Positions 33,903 through 42,704 of a stretch of 64,000 nt of DNA are shown one piece after another. The DNA is from Streptomyces humi. GTDB taxonomy: Bacteria > Actinomycetota > Actinomycetes > Streptomycetales > Streptomycetaceae. The DNA lies in assembly GCF_001005085.2 (NCBI RefSeq), contig NZ_LBMU02000088.1, positions 171,122 to 235,121 of the forward strand, given 5' to 3'. The notes below the pieces were generated by a model. The model was not told the origin of the DNA, searched no databases, and saw nothing but the letters and a program-made list of their open reading frames with translations. How positions within the stretch are numbered: the first letter of the stretch is position 1; every line of letters begins with the position of its first letter. The position numbers were made by a program, and so were the translations under genes.

Positions 33903-34032
33903 GGGCCGTCCGAGCATTCTTGACATGTCGTTCCAGAAGTTCGTAGGGTTCTTGACAAGTCAGTCCAGAACTATGCCGGCAGTCATGCTCGGCACCCCTC
34001 GAAGCCCACGGAACGGACCCGACGCATGTCTT
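33903..34032 (+). promoter_or_regulatory. Promoter/operator block B in front of the MFS operon
   Basis: Two 24-bp elements, 33917-33940 and 33949-33972, share TTCTTGACA then GTC and TCCAGAA; the second is TTCTTGAC-AAGTCA-GTCCAGAA. They lie 32 bp apart, matching the spacing in block A, and include TTGACA -35 boxes. The block ends in the MFS start codon. Confidence 0.75.
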
Positions 34033-35459
34033 CGCAAGATCAGATGGCCCCTCCACTGACACAGAGGGGAGGTGAAGGCTCCTCGAACACCCGTCCGGCT
34101 CTCATCCTCGCGGTGCTGGCCATGGCGAGTTTCCTCGGCCAGCTCGACGTATGGATCACCAACGTCGGCCTGCCGAACATCGGACAGGGCGTGGGCTCGA
34201 CCTCTCTGTCGGACCTGAGCTGGGTACTCAACGGCTACGCGATCGTCTTCGCCGCCCTTCTCGTCCCCGCCGGGCGGCTCGCCGACCGCTTCGGACGCAA
34301 GAACGGCTTCCTTCTCGGCATGGCCGTCTTCGTGGCGGCGAGCCTCGGCGCGGCACTGTCCGGCGACGTGTGGGTGCTGGTCGTCTTCCGCGCCCTCCAG
34401 GCCGTGGGCGCCGCCCTGCTGACCCCCGCCAGCCTCGGCCTGGTCCTGACCAGCGCCCCCGCCGACAAGGTGGAGAGGTACGTCAAGATCTGGTTCACCG
34501 CGGGCTCGCTGTCCGGGGTGTGCGGACCGATCTTCGGCGGGCTGCTGGTCCAGGCATCCTGGCGGTGGCTGTTCCTGGTGAACATTCCCTTCGGACTGCT
34601 CGCCATCGCACTGGCCGCGCGGCTCATCACCAACGCCCGGCACGAACAGGACGCCCGCATCCCCGACCTGCTCGGCGGCGTCCTGCTGATCGTCGTGGTC
34701 GGCGCCCTCGCTCTCGGCGTGGTGAAGGCGCCCGACTGGGGCTGGTCGGACACCCGGGTCGTCACGTCCCTGGCCGTGACAGTGGTCGGATCGGTGGCGT
34801 TCCTGTTCCGCTCGTCACGGCACCGGGTGCCCGTGGTCGACCTGTCGCTCTTCCGTGACCGGATCTTCGCGTCGGCGAACCTGGCCGGCATGCTGCAAGT
34901 GGCATCGTTCGGCAGCCTCCTGCTGTCGTCGATCCTCTGGATGCAGAACCACTGGCACTACTCCGCCATCAGGACCGGATGCGCCAGCCTTCCCGGCCCG
35001 ATCGGCTTCGCGGTGGCCGCCACCATCAGTGAGACCCTCCAGCGCCGCTTCCGGATCCCGGCCGGTGTCGTCGCGGCGGTCGGCAGCGCGATCGCCTCCG
35101 TCGGCATCCTGCTCTTCGTCTTCCTGCTGCACGACGACCCGAACTACCTTTCCGGAGTCCTCCCGTGCTGGCTGCTCTTCGGGTTCGGCGCCGGCCTGGC
35201 GCTCCCGACCGTCGTCTCGTCCGCGACGGTCGGACTGCGCCCGGCGGAGGCCGCAACCGGCAGCGCCATCGTGACCATGTCGACGCAGATCGGCTCGGTC
35301 GTCGGCATCAGCATCCTGGTCGCCGTGCTCGGCACCGCCTCCGGTGGCGCATCCCTGGACACGTACCGGCACGCATGGCTGGTCGCGGCGGCCCTCATGG
35401 CTGTCGCGGGCGTGGTGTCCCTGGGCGTGTCCCAGAAGAGGGCGGGGGCGGTCCGATGA
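34026..35459 (+). CDS. MFS drug exporter, DHA2 type
   Basis: A 477-residue MFS protein: LAMASFLGQLDVWITNVGLP (helix 1), GRLADRFGRKNGFLLGMAVF (motif A), GPIFGGLLVQASWRWLFLVN (motif C) and 12-14 hydrophobic helices. It uses the proton gradient to export small molecules. Its stop overlaps the start of a second MFS gene by ATGA, so both are made from one message under promoter block B. Control by a TetR of the 30158 type is inferred from the shared operator. Confidence 0.92.
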   Translation: MSSQDQMAPPLTQRGGEGSSNTRPALILAVLAMASFLGQLDVWITNVGLPNIGQGVGSTSLSDLSWVLNGYAIVFAALLVPAGRLADRFGRKNGFLLGMAVFVAASLGAALSGDVWVLVVFRALQAVGAALLTPASLGLVLTSAPADKVERYVKIWFTAGSLSGVCGPIFGGLLVQASWRWLFLVNIPFGLLAIALAARLITNARHEQDARIPDLLGGVLLIVVVGALALGVVKAPDWGWSDTRVVTSLAVTVVGSVAFLFRSSRHRVPVVDLSLFRDRIFASANLAGMLQVASFGSLLLSSILWMQNHWHYSAIRTGCASLPGPIGFAVAATISETLQRRFRIPAGVVAAVGSAIASVGILLFVFLLHDDPNYLSGVLPCWLLFGFGAGLALPTVVSSATVGLRPAEAATGSAIVTMSTQIGSVVGISILVAVLGTASGGASLDTYRHAWLVAAALMAVAGVVSLGVSQKRAGAVR

Positions 35460-37021
35460 CGGCGTCCGCTCCCGCTCAGGCCTCCCGCGCCGCCGGTCCC
35501 GGCAGCGGGCGGTCCCGGTGGCTCGGCCTCCTGGTGGTCTGCCTCGGCGTCATGATGGCCTTCGTCGACGTCACCTCCACCATCTCGGCCCTGGGCGACA
35601 TACAGACCGACCTGCACGTCACCGCGAGCACCCTGGTGTGGATCACCAGCGCGTACAGCCTCGCCGTCGTGAGCTTCGTGATGTCCGCAGGGACCTTCGG
35701 CGACCTCGTGGGGCGCCGGCGAGTGTTCAGCCTCGGTGCCGCCGTCTTCCTGGCAGGCAGCGTGCTCGCCGTCTTCGCCGACAGCGCAGGCATGCTCATC
35801 GCCGCACAGGCGACCGCGGGTCTCGGCGGGGCGGCCGTACTGCCGACCAGCCTGGCGATCGTCAGCGCCACGTTCACCGACCCGCACGAGCGCACCTCCG
35901 CGATCGGCATCTGGGCCGCGTGCTCCGGCGTCGGCCTCGCAGTCGGCCCGATCCTCGCCGGAGCCCTGCTCGAACACTTCTCCTGGCACTCCGTCTACAT
36001 CGCCAACATCGTCATCGCCGGCGCGGCCCTCGTCCTGGCCCCGGTCTTCGTGGCCGAGTCCAAGCACCCCACGCGCAGGCCCGACCTCGCGGGTCTCGTC
36101 CTCGGCACCGTGATGACGGCCTCGGCCACCTACGCGATCATCCAGGGCGGCTCCACGGGATACACCGAGGCACCGATCATCGCCATGTACGTGTTCTTCG
36201 CCCTGTCCCTGTTCCTGTTCGTGCGCGTGGAACTGCGCAACCCCGACCCCATGCTGGACCTGAGGCTCTTCCGGAGCGCCTCCTTCTCGGCCGTGATGGG
36301 CGTGGCCGCCATCAGCGTCTTCGGACTGGTCGGTGTCGCCCTGCTCAGCGTGCTCTACATGGAACGCGTGGGACAGACCAGCCCTCTCGACGTCGGGGTG
36401 CGCCTGCTGCCGCTGTTCGGGACGTTCCTACTGGTCACCGTGGTGGCCGCCCGGGTGCTGGTCCGCCGGGTCGGCCTGACCTCCCTGATCACCGCGGGAC
36501 TGGCCCTGATCGGCGCCGGGTCCCTCGCACTGCTGTCTACCGACGCCTCGGGAGGCTACGGGGCGATGTGGCCGGGACTGCTCATCGCGGGCGTCGGCGC
36601 GGGACTGCTGACAGCACCTTCGACGGCTGCCGCGGTCAACAGTGTCCCGCCACAGCAGGAGGGCATGGCGGCGGCAGCGGTCAACATGGCTCGCCAACTG
36701 GGCACGGTGCTCGGCCCCAGCGTGCTCGGAACGATCGTCACCAGCCGCTTCCCCCGTAACCTGCACGACCGTCTCGTCGAGGCGAACATCCCTTCGCCGC
36801 AGGCGGACCGGATCGTGGAGGGTGTGTCACACGGGGGTGGCGGAGGGGGCCTCCCCGCTTCCCTGGGCCGGGTGGTGGGAACGGCGGTACCCAAGGCGTT
36901 CACCGACGCCGTGCACCTGGGAAACCTCATCGGCGGAGTCGTACTGATCGCCATGGCCGTGCCCGCGGCCCTGTTCGTCCGCCAGAAGGTGCGCAGCCCC
37001 CGGACATCCGCCGATGCGTGA
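35456..37021 (+). CDS. Second MFS drug exporter, DHA2/QacA-like
   Basis: A 521-residue MFS transporter: LGVMMAFVDVTSTISALGDI (helix 1), GTFGDLVGRRRVFSLGAAVF (motif A), GPILAGALLEHFSWHSVYIA (motif C), plus a long C-terminal loop (VEGVSHGGGGGGLPASLGRV) before the last helix, as in QacA/EmrB proteins. Translationally coupled to the upstream MFS gene. Two adjacent, diverged exporters in one operon may form a pair or serve different substrates. Confidence 0.92.
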   Translation: MTASAPAQASRAAGPGSGRSRWLGLLVVCLGVMMAFVDVTSTISALGDIQTDLHVTASTLVWITSAYSLAVVSFVMSAGTFGDLVGRRRVFSLGAAVFLAGSVLAVFADSAGMLIAAQATAGLGGAAVLPTSLAIVSATFTDPHERTSAIGIWAACSGVGLAVGPILAGALLEHFSWHSVYIANIVIAGAALVLAPVFVAESKHPTRRPDLAGLVLGTVMTASATYAIIQGGSTGYTEAPIIAMYVFFALSLFLFVRVELRNPDPMLDLRLFRSASFSAVMGVAAISVFGLVGVALLSVLYMERVGQTSPLDVGVRLLPLFGTFLLVTVVAARVLVRRVGLTSLITAGLALIGAGSLALLSTDASGGYGAMWPGLLIAGVGAGLLTAPSTAAAVNSVPPQQEGMAAAAVNMARQLGTVLGPSVLGTIVTSRFPRNLHDRLVEANIPSPQADRIVEGVSHGGGGGGLPASLGRVVGTAVPKAFTDAVHLGNLIGGVVLIAMAVPAALFVRQKVRSPRTSADA

Positions 37022-37111
37022 GCGGTAGTACGCCGACGGGACGGTGTGAGGCCTCCGCAGGGCTCCGCAGGCCTCCGCAGGATCGCCGGCTGCACAACCG
37101 TGCCTCCGACA

Positions 37112-37152
37112 GCCGGTGTTGATCGCTGAGCAGCTCAAGCATCAACACCGGC
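37112..37152 (+). terminator. Hairpin after the MFS operon
   Basis: GCCGGTGTTGAT (37112-37123) pairs with ATCAACACCGGC (37141-37152) around a 17-base loop; no T-run. It lies 90 bp after the stop codon. Confidence 0.65.
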
Positions 37153-37200
37153 ACCGCTCACGAACCGAGCACCGTTCAAAGTGACGGCCCGATCCCCGGA

Positions 37201-37264
37201 CGGCTGGACCTCCCAACGGCTGGACCTCGCAACGGCTGGACCTCCAGACGGCCGGATCTCCGGA
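37201..37264. repeat. 16-bp tandem repeat, four units
   Basis: Units CGGCTGGACCTCCCAA, CGGCTGGACCTCGCAA, CGGCTGGACCTCCAGA and CGGCCGGATCTCCGGA are head to tail between the terminator and the membrane protein gene. CCTCCGCAG also occurs three times at 37050-37082. No gene occupies this 360-bp gap. Confidence 0.85.
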
Positions 37265-37384
37265 CGATGCCGTGATCAGCGGTCGGCCCGGTCCAAGCCA
37301 GACCGAAACCGTGCGCCTGGCGCCCCCGTGTCAGCGTGCGCGCGAGGCGCGAGGCAGCACGAGGCGCGAAAGAGAGACATCAGC

Positions 37385-37870
37385 ATGGCCGAACTCCTGC
37401 TCACCGTCCACGTGTTGGGGGCGATCCTGCTCATCGGACCGGTCACCGTCGCGGCGACCCTGTTCCCGCGTTTCGCGCGCCAGGCACTGGCCGACGGACC
37501 CGAGCAGCAGTCGGCCGACGGTGCGGTACGGCTGCTGCACCGGATCTGCCGGGTGTACGCCGTGGCCGGCATCTCCGTCCCGGTCTTCGGCGTCGGCACC
37601 GCCCAGGTGATGGGCGTGATGGGCAGCGCCTGGCTCATCACTTCCATGGCTCTGACAGCGGTGGCCGCCGTCCTGCTGGGCATCGCGGTGCTCGGCACCC
37701 AGGACGGCGTGATCAGCCAACTCGACAGGCCCGACCCGACGCCGACCGCCACGGAGTCGCTGATCGCCCAGCTGCCCCGCCTGTCGAGGATCACCGGCCT
37801 GTTCGCCCTCGCCTGGCTGATCGTGGTGGTCCTGATGATCGTCCGCCCCGGCTCGACGACAGGCGCATAG
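37385..37870 (+). CDS. Small integral membrane protein (DUF2269-like)
   Basis: A 161-residue protein with four hydrophobic segments: LLLTVHVLGAILLIGPVTVA, VYAVAGISVPVFGVGTAQVM, MALTAVAAVLLGIAVL and FALAWLIVVVLMIV. The first helix with an early His and the overall size resemble DUF2269 membrane proteins, of unknown function. ATG 37385 follows AAAGAGAG. It stands alone behind the repeat region. Confidence 0.7.
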   Translation: MAELLLTVHVLGAILLIGPVTVAATLFPRFARQALADGPEQQSADGAVRLLHRICRVYAVAGISVPVFGVGTAQVMGVMGSAWLITSMALTAVAAVLLGIAVLGTQDGVISQLDRPDPTPTATESLIAQLPRLSRITGLFALAWLIVVVLMIVRPGSTTGA

Positions 37871-38082
37871 CGGCTCACGTGGAGCAGCCCGGCCGGTGAG
37901 GGCCCGACGACCGCGGCGGCCGCACCTGATCCAGCACGGTCGCTCGGGCACGAACTGAGCAACTTCCCACTGGACCAGAACGCCTCCTCCCCTCGGCGCC
38001 TACGCAAGAGGCCGCCCTCACCCGGTCTTCGCCGCCCAGGCTCGTGCCCCCCTCAAAGCGGGGGCACCGCTGATGATCGTGG

Positions 38083-38277
38083 TCAGCGCGGCCGGAGATG
38101 ACTGGGCGTCGGGCGGCCTTCGTCCGTCGTGCCGGCTGCGGCGGTGCCCAACGGCGCGGACTGGGGGAGTGCCTGCCAGTAGTGGCGTCGGCCTCCGCCT
38201 GCGTGTCCTGTGGAGCCCGGGATCCACAGGACCGCGTCGATGATCAACAAGATGATGCCGAGGGTCCAAAGGCTCAC
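38083..38277 (-). pseudogene. Truncated DUF6131 relic
   Basis: A 64-residue frame from GTG 38277, SLWTLGIILLIIDAVLWIPG then STGHAGGGRRHYW, matches the second helix and the GGRRHYW end of the intact DUF6131 protein at 42705-42860, but lacks the first helix. After HYW, where the intact protein stops, it runs on for 31 unrelated residues. It is most likely a decayed second copy. Confidence 0.65.
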
Positions 38278-38378
38278 ATCGGCCCCAAGGTCGGCCCCAG
38301 CCGTGAGCGGCGAGGCATCCGCCGCCAGGGCGAGGTTTCACGAGAAGGTAGGACTTTCCCTCACAGGAAGGACCTCCC

Positions 38379-38837
38379 ATGCGTCTTACGCGCATCACGG
38401 CCTTGATTGCAGCGACCGCGCTCGCCCTGCTGCTTCCCGCCACCAATGCCCACGCCGCTGCCGTCGCCTGCGGCGGTTCCGTCTCCACCGAGGGCATCGC
38501 CGCCAACGGCTGCATCAGCGCCGAAAGGGGCAAGGAAGGACGCATCCACCTCCGCGACATCAAAGCTCACGTCGTCCTGACCAACACCCGCTCCCACGCC
38601 GTCAACGTCGACTACGAGGCCTTCTTCCGCGTCGTCTCCGGCGGCCACTGGGTCAAGATCGGCAACGGACGCACTCTCGTCTCCCGTCGCACCACCACCA
38701 GCCCCATCGAGATCGGCAGCACCACCCGCGTCTGCTTCGTCGTCAACGCCAAGGTCGAGATCCGCGTTCACGTCAAACCTGCTGGAGGCTCCTGGAGCAA
38801 CTGGACGGGCGCCGCTACCTCGCAATGCCAGACCTGA
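38379..38837 (+). CDS. Secreted small protein, unknown function
   Basis: A 152-residue exported protein. Residues 1-27 are a Sec signal (MRLTRITALIAATALALLLP, then NAHAA), giving a mature beta-rich domain of about 125 residues with four Cys (VACGG, NGCIS, RVCFVV, SQCQT) that can form two disulfides. No family recognised. A region around the start, GGACTTTCC and GGAAGGACC, can fold imperfectly and would occlude the ribosome site, hinting at controlled translation. Confidence 0.75.
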   Translation: MRLTRITALIAATALALLLPATNAHAAAVACGGSVSTEGIAANGCISAERGKEGRIHLRDIKAHVVLTNTRSHAVNVDYEAFFRVVSGGHWVKIGNGRTLVSRRTTTSPIEIGSTTRVCFVVNAKVEIRVHVKPAGGSWSNWTGAATSQCQT

Positions 38838-39277
38838 CCGCCATAGCTGCCTGCGTACGCAGACTCCGCGAACCCCTGCCGAAGCGTTCGCGGAGTCAGC
38901 GCGCTCCGTCACCGAGCCCAGTGGTCACCCAGGAACTCCTTGTGCCTTCCTGCGGCTTGCCAATCGCCGCCGGTGAGCAAACGGCCGACGAGTGACTTGG
39001 TTCTGACCTGCGGCCAGGCGACGCCATCGGCCGGGGCCGGGACGGGCGGACAGCGCAGCGTACGTACGTACGCGAGCGTCTGCTGCTTGGTTCAAGGCCG
39101 CCCCGGCCGCTGTGGGTGTGCCCACCAACCTGGGCCCGCCGAACTGTTCCTGCCGCCGTGTTCGAAGTGGCTGGCTGCTGCTCGGCTCGGTATCGACGTG
39201 GCCGCGGTGCGGGCGGCTGGAATTGCTCCGGCCATCGCGGGAATGTGGGGACTCTGGATCTTTTCGAGGAGGCTGAC
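38838..39277. other. Gene-free stretch before the phosphatase gene
   Basis: 440 bp without a supported gene. TACGTACGTACG at 39061-39072 is a short self-complementary run. The open frame leading into the phosphatase gene lacks domain content. Confidence 0.45.
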
Positions 39278-40492
39278 GTGGCGCGGGAGCGGGTGGTACT
39301 GGGAGAAGTGCTGGCGGCGGCGGAAGCAGCGGCACCGGTGGACTCCCTGGACGTGGTGGCGCACGACCTGCGCGAGCGATTCGGCGCACGGTACGTGTCC
39401 TTCCTGTTCCTCGACCTGATCGGCCAGCGGGTGGTGCGGGTGGCAGAGGACGCCACCACGCTCCACGGACGCAGCACCGAGCGGATCCAGCTCACCGGCA
39501 GCCTCTACGACCAGGTCCTGCGTACCCAGAAACTGGTCCGCGCCCCGGACGATCCCGGCGGGCACGGGCACCGTGTGATCGCCCCCGTCACCAACCGTGG
39601 CGACGCCATCGGCTTTCTGGAGCTCACCCTGCCCGAAACCGTCGATGTCAGCGACGACACCCTGAAGGAGGTGGAGCAGGCAGCTCACGCCCTCGCCTAC
39701 ATCGTGGTCACCGACCGCCGCTTCACCGACCTCTACCACTGGGCCCAGCGCACCGCCCCCGTCAGCCTGGCCGCCGAGATCCAACGCCAGCTCCTGCCCA
39801 CCGCCTCCTGCTGCGAGGCCGCCCAGTTCACCCTGGCCTGCGCCCTGGTGCCCGCCGAGAGCGTCGCCGGCGACACCTACGACTACGCCCTGGACCGTGA
39901 GACCCTGCACCTGTCCCTGACCGACGCCATGGGCCACGACCTCAACGCCGCGCTCATCGCCACCCTTCTCGTCAACGCCTCCCGAGGCGCCCGCCGCGTC
40001 GCAGCCCCGTTGACCGAGCAGGCCGACCGCGCCCACCACTCCCTTCTCGCGCACAAGCCCGGGGTCCTGGCCACCGGCCAGCTCCTGCGGATCGCCCTGG
40101 ACGGAAACGGAGCGCAGCTCGTCAACGCCGGCCATCCGCGCCCGCTGAGGCTGCGCGAGGGCACCGTCGAAGAAGTGCCCCTGCGCGCCGATCTGCCCTT
40201 CGGCGTCGAAGGTCAGGGCCGGTACCGGGTGCAGGACATCGACCTGCGCCCCGGTGACCGGCTGGTGTTCTACACCGACGGAATGCAGGAACGCCGCGCG
40301 CGGTCCGTCGACTTGCCCGCCCTCATGGCCGCCACCGCCGGCGAGCATCCGCGTGAGGTGGTACGGGCTCTGGTGGCCGCCGTCACCGACGCATGCGACA
40401 GCAAGCTCCAGGACGACGCCACCGTGATGTGCCTGGACTGGCACGGCCCCACCACCAAGGGACGCCAGGCCCACGCCGGAGCCAATATCTGA
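39278..40492 (+). CDS. GAF-SpoIIE protein serine phosphatase
   Basis: A 404-residue PP2C-type phosphatase from GTG 39278 (GAGGAGG upstream). Residues about 10-165 form a GAF sensor (YVSFLFLDLIGQRVVRVAED, HRVIAPVTNRGDAIGFLELT). A linker LAAEIQRQLLPTASC leads into the SpoIIE/PP2C catalytic domain: ESVAGDTYDYALDRETLHLS, TDAMGHDLNAALIATLLVNA, AGHPRPLRLR, FYTDGM and the final DDATVMCLDW; metal-binding Asp residues are present. Such enzymes dephosphorylate anti-anti-sigma factors in the partner-switching control of sigma-B-like factors. No kinase or STAS partner is nearby. Confidence 0.9.
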   Translation: MARERVVLGEVLAAAEAAAPVDSLDVVAHDLRERFGARYVSFLFLDLIGQRVVRVAEDATTLHGRSTERIQLTGSLYDQVLRTQKLVRAPDDPGGHGHRVIAPVTNRGDAIGFLELTLPETVDVSDDTLKEVEQAAHALAYIVVTDRRFTDLYHWAQRTAPVSLAAEIQRQLLPTASCCEAAQFTLACALVPAESVAGDTYDYALDRETLHLSLTDAMGHDLNAALIATLLVNASRGARRVAAPLTEQADRAHHSLLAHKPGVLATGQLLRIALDGNGAQLVNAGHPRPLRLREGTVEEVPLRADLPFGVEGQGRYRVQDIDLRPGDRLVFYTDGMQERRARSVDLPALMAATAGEHPREVVRALVAAVTDACDSKLQDDATVMCLDWHGPTTKGRQAHAGANI

Positions 40493-40624
40493 GGGGTCGT
40501 CGACTTTCCGACCTCCGTGTGTGGATTTCGCCGGTCAGGCACGGAAGTCGGAGCTGTCACGGGAGTCTCGACTCGTTGCCGGCCGGGATCGTGTGGGGGT
40601 GGCGGATCGCCGGTCGCCGGAAAG

Positions 40625-41188
40625 TCAGGTGCGGTGCGGTACGGATCCGTCCTGCCAGCGGTAGAGGTCGCGCAGCAAGGAAATCTCGGCGCCGTGATGG
40701 ATCAGCTCCCTGTTGACGTGCAGGACCCTGTTCTCCATGGGAAACCTCTCGGGACCCACCGCGGGTGGATTCTCCAGGTCGGCGTCCGAGAGTCCGCGGA
40801 CCCCCGCGTTCCATCTCCCATACATCTCATCGAGCTGTTTCAGCGCCTCGTCAGCGGTCCCCGCGTAGGGGAACGTTTCGGAGTCGACGTCCTGGCCGCC
40901 GAAGTACCATCCGACCCGATAGCCCAGGCACGAGACGATGATGTGCGCCAGCCGCCAGGCAATCGTCGTCACCGGCGCCGGCTCCGGGCCAGGGGACGCG
41001 AAGTCCATCGTCCATTCCCCCGGACCTTCCGCCATCGGTGCGGCCGACGTGTCACGTGTGCGGATGCTCCAGCAGCCGCGCACCGGCTCCCAGAAGTACT
41101 CCTCATCGGTAAGACCGTCCAGCCGCGGCCGTAGGTTCTTGTGCCAGTACCAGTCCAGCTGCTCGGCGAGTCGCTCACTTCTTGTCAT
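40625..41188 (-). CDS. DinB-family protein
   Basis: A 187-residue DinB/YfiT-like four-helix protein: LAEQLDWYWHKNLRPRLDGL, VTTIAWRLAHIIVSCLGYRV (His-containing metal helix) and VNRELIHHGAEISLLRDLYR (His-His). Three His typical of a metal site are present. Such proteins include thiol transferases for mycothiol or bacillithiol and DNA-damage-inducible proteins. It is convergent with the phosphatase gene; no operon partner. Confidence 0.88.
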   Translation of the reverse strand: MTRSERLAEQLDWYWHKNLRPRLDGLTDEEYFWEPVRGCWSIRTRDTSAAPMAEGPGEWTMDFASPGPEPAPVTTIAWRLAHIIVSCLGYRVGWYFGGQDVDSETFPYAGTADEALKQLDEMYGRWNAGVRGLSDADLENPPAVGPERFPMENRVLHVNRELIHHGAEISLLRDLYRWQDGSVPHRT

Positions 41189-41512
41189 TTCCGCACACTA
41201 CATACACCGGAGACCTGGCTGAGACCCTCGCGGACGCCGTCGCCGACCGCGGGCCACGAGAGCGTGCCGCACCGGGAAATGGCGCTGGGGGCTGATGTGG
41301 CTTTCGGGTCGCGCCGCCACCAGCGGCTGTCTGGGCCGTCTGCGGTGATCGATCACAGTGATGTGGGGCTCGTCCCGAGAGCTGCCGCGCCGCCGCCACC
41401 AGTGCCCGGGGCGCAGCGCCTGCGGGCGGCGGGAAACGGCTCGCCTCTGGCGAATGTTTTTCGCAAAAGGGGAACACGGGGAATATCGGACACGCGGTAG
41501 GAGGTAGGTGCG
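41189..41512. other. Promoter region of the 41.5-42.9 kb cluster
   Basis: No gene seen. AAT-rich GAATGTTTTTCGCAAAAGGG (41453-41472) stands out from the GC-rich background 40-60 bp before ATG 41513 and probably holds the promoter. Confidence 0.4.
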
Positions 41513-42070
41513 ATGTCTACCGGCACGCTTCTGGCGATTGTGATTCCCGTTGCTGTTGTCGTCCTGTTGATCGCCGCAGGTCTCTTCCTCTTCATGCGGC
41601 ACCGGTCCCTCCGCGAGCGCTACGGCCCGGAGTACGAACGCACCGTCGAGGGCGCCGACAGTCGGCTCGCCGCCGAGCGCGAGCTCAGCGCGCGCGAGAA
41701 GCGACACGACAAGCTCGACATCAAACCTCTGCCCGATCGCGTCCGTGAGCGCTACAGCCGTGACTGGGACAACGTGCAGCACGAGTTCGTCGACCGCCCG
41801 GAGGATGCCGTACACGACGCGGACCGGTTGGTGACCTCGCTGATGCACGACCGCGGCTACCCCACCGACAACTACGACCAGCAGCTCAAGGACCTGTCAG
41901 TGGAACACGGCCGCACTCTCGACCACTACCGGACCGCCCACGAGATAGACACGCTCAGCGTCAACCACAAGGCCACCACCGAGCAGCTGCGCAGCGCCAT
42001 GGTCCACTACCGGGCACTGTTCGACGACCTGCTGTCCGACGGCGGTCAGACTCGCCACGTCCCGGCCTGA
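41513..42070 (+). CDS. Membrane-anchored protein with a duplicated helical domain
   Basis: A 185-residue protein. Helix LAIVIPVAVVVLLIAAGLFL (residues 7-26) anchors it, followed by a charged linker. A domain covers residues about 75-180: RERYSRDWDNVQHEFVDRPE, DAVHDADRLVTSLMHDRGY and TTEQLRSAMVHYRALFDDLL. The domain is shared with the next gene. GTAGGAGGT precedes the ATG. Function unknown; the domain resembles secreted/stress-associated Streptomyces proteins of unknown role. The three genes to 42860 are co-directional and closely spaced. Confidence 0.8.
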   Translation: MSTGTLLAIVIPVAVVVLLIAAGLFLFMRHRSLRERYGPEYERTVEGADSRLAAERELSAREKRHDKLDIKPLPDRVRERYSRDWDNVQHEFVDRPEDAVHDADRLVTSLMHDRGYPTDNYDQQLKDLSVEHGRTLDHYRTAHEIDTLSVNHKATTEQLRSAMVHYRALFDDLLSDGGQTRHVPA

Positions 42071-42108
42071 ACCCGACCCGCCGGGACCGCCACAGGCACG
42101 GAGGAGAC

Positions 42109-42603
42109 ATGCCACGCGACGACGTACCGCACACGTCAGACACCCCCTTGTCCACAGAGGACCTCGCCGAGCCTCGCGCCGCCGGCACGGAGCAGAGTGC
42201 CCCGGTCTATCCCGGCCAGGCCGACCGCGACGACAGGACGGATGCGGTCGGCGAGACTGCCTCCAGCGCCACGCAACCTGCTGCGACGGGCGCGGACCAG
42301 GCAGCGGGTGCTCCGGCCCACGATGCGGATGACATGCCGCAGTTGTTGAATACCCGGGATCAGGAGGGCTTCCGCGAGCGCTGGGAGAACATCCAGAAGA
42401 ACTTCGTCGACGATCCCCGTGAAGCGGTCGAAGCCGCGGACGGCCTGGTCGCCCAGGTGATGCAGACGCTCGCCACGACCTTCGACGAGCACAAGAAGGC
42501 GCTCGAAGAGCAATGGGCCCAAGGCGGTCAGGTCGACACCGAAGCCCTGCGCACGGCCCTGCGCCACTACCGTTCCTTCTTCAACCGCTTGCTCATCACC
42601 TGA
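42109..42603 (+). CDS. Soluble paralogue of the preceding protein
   Basis: A 164-residue protein with a long, acidic, disordered N-terminus (residues 1-75, rich in Asp, Ala, Thr) and then the same domain as its neighbour: FRERWENIQKNFVDDPREAV, EAADGLVAQVMQTLATTFDE, TEALRTALRHYRSFFNRLL. There is no membrane helix. GGAGGAG precedes ATG 42109, 38 bp after the upstream stop. A membrane-bound plus soluble pair points to a shared partner or hetero-oligomer. Confidence 0.8.
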   Translation: MPRDDVPHTSDTPLSTEDLAEPRAAGTEQSAPVYPGQADRDDRTDAVGETASSATQPAATGADQAAGAPAHDADDMPQLLNTRDQEGFRERWENIQKNFVDDPREAVEAADGLVAQVMQTLATTFDEHKKALEEQWAQGGQVDTEALRTALRHYRSFFNRLLIT

Positions 42604-42704
42604 AATCCCACGGCGCACCTGACTACGGCACAGCGCGGAGGATCGCCGTCGGCTTCCCCAGTCATCAGTGGCCGGCGCACCGGCCGGAAAGAAAGAAGAG
42701 CGCC

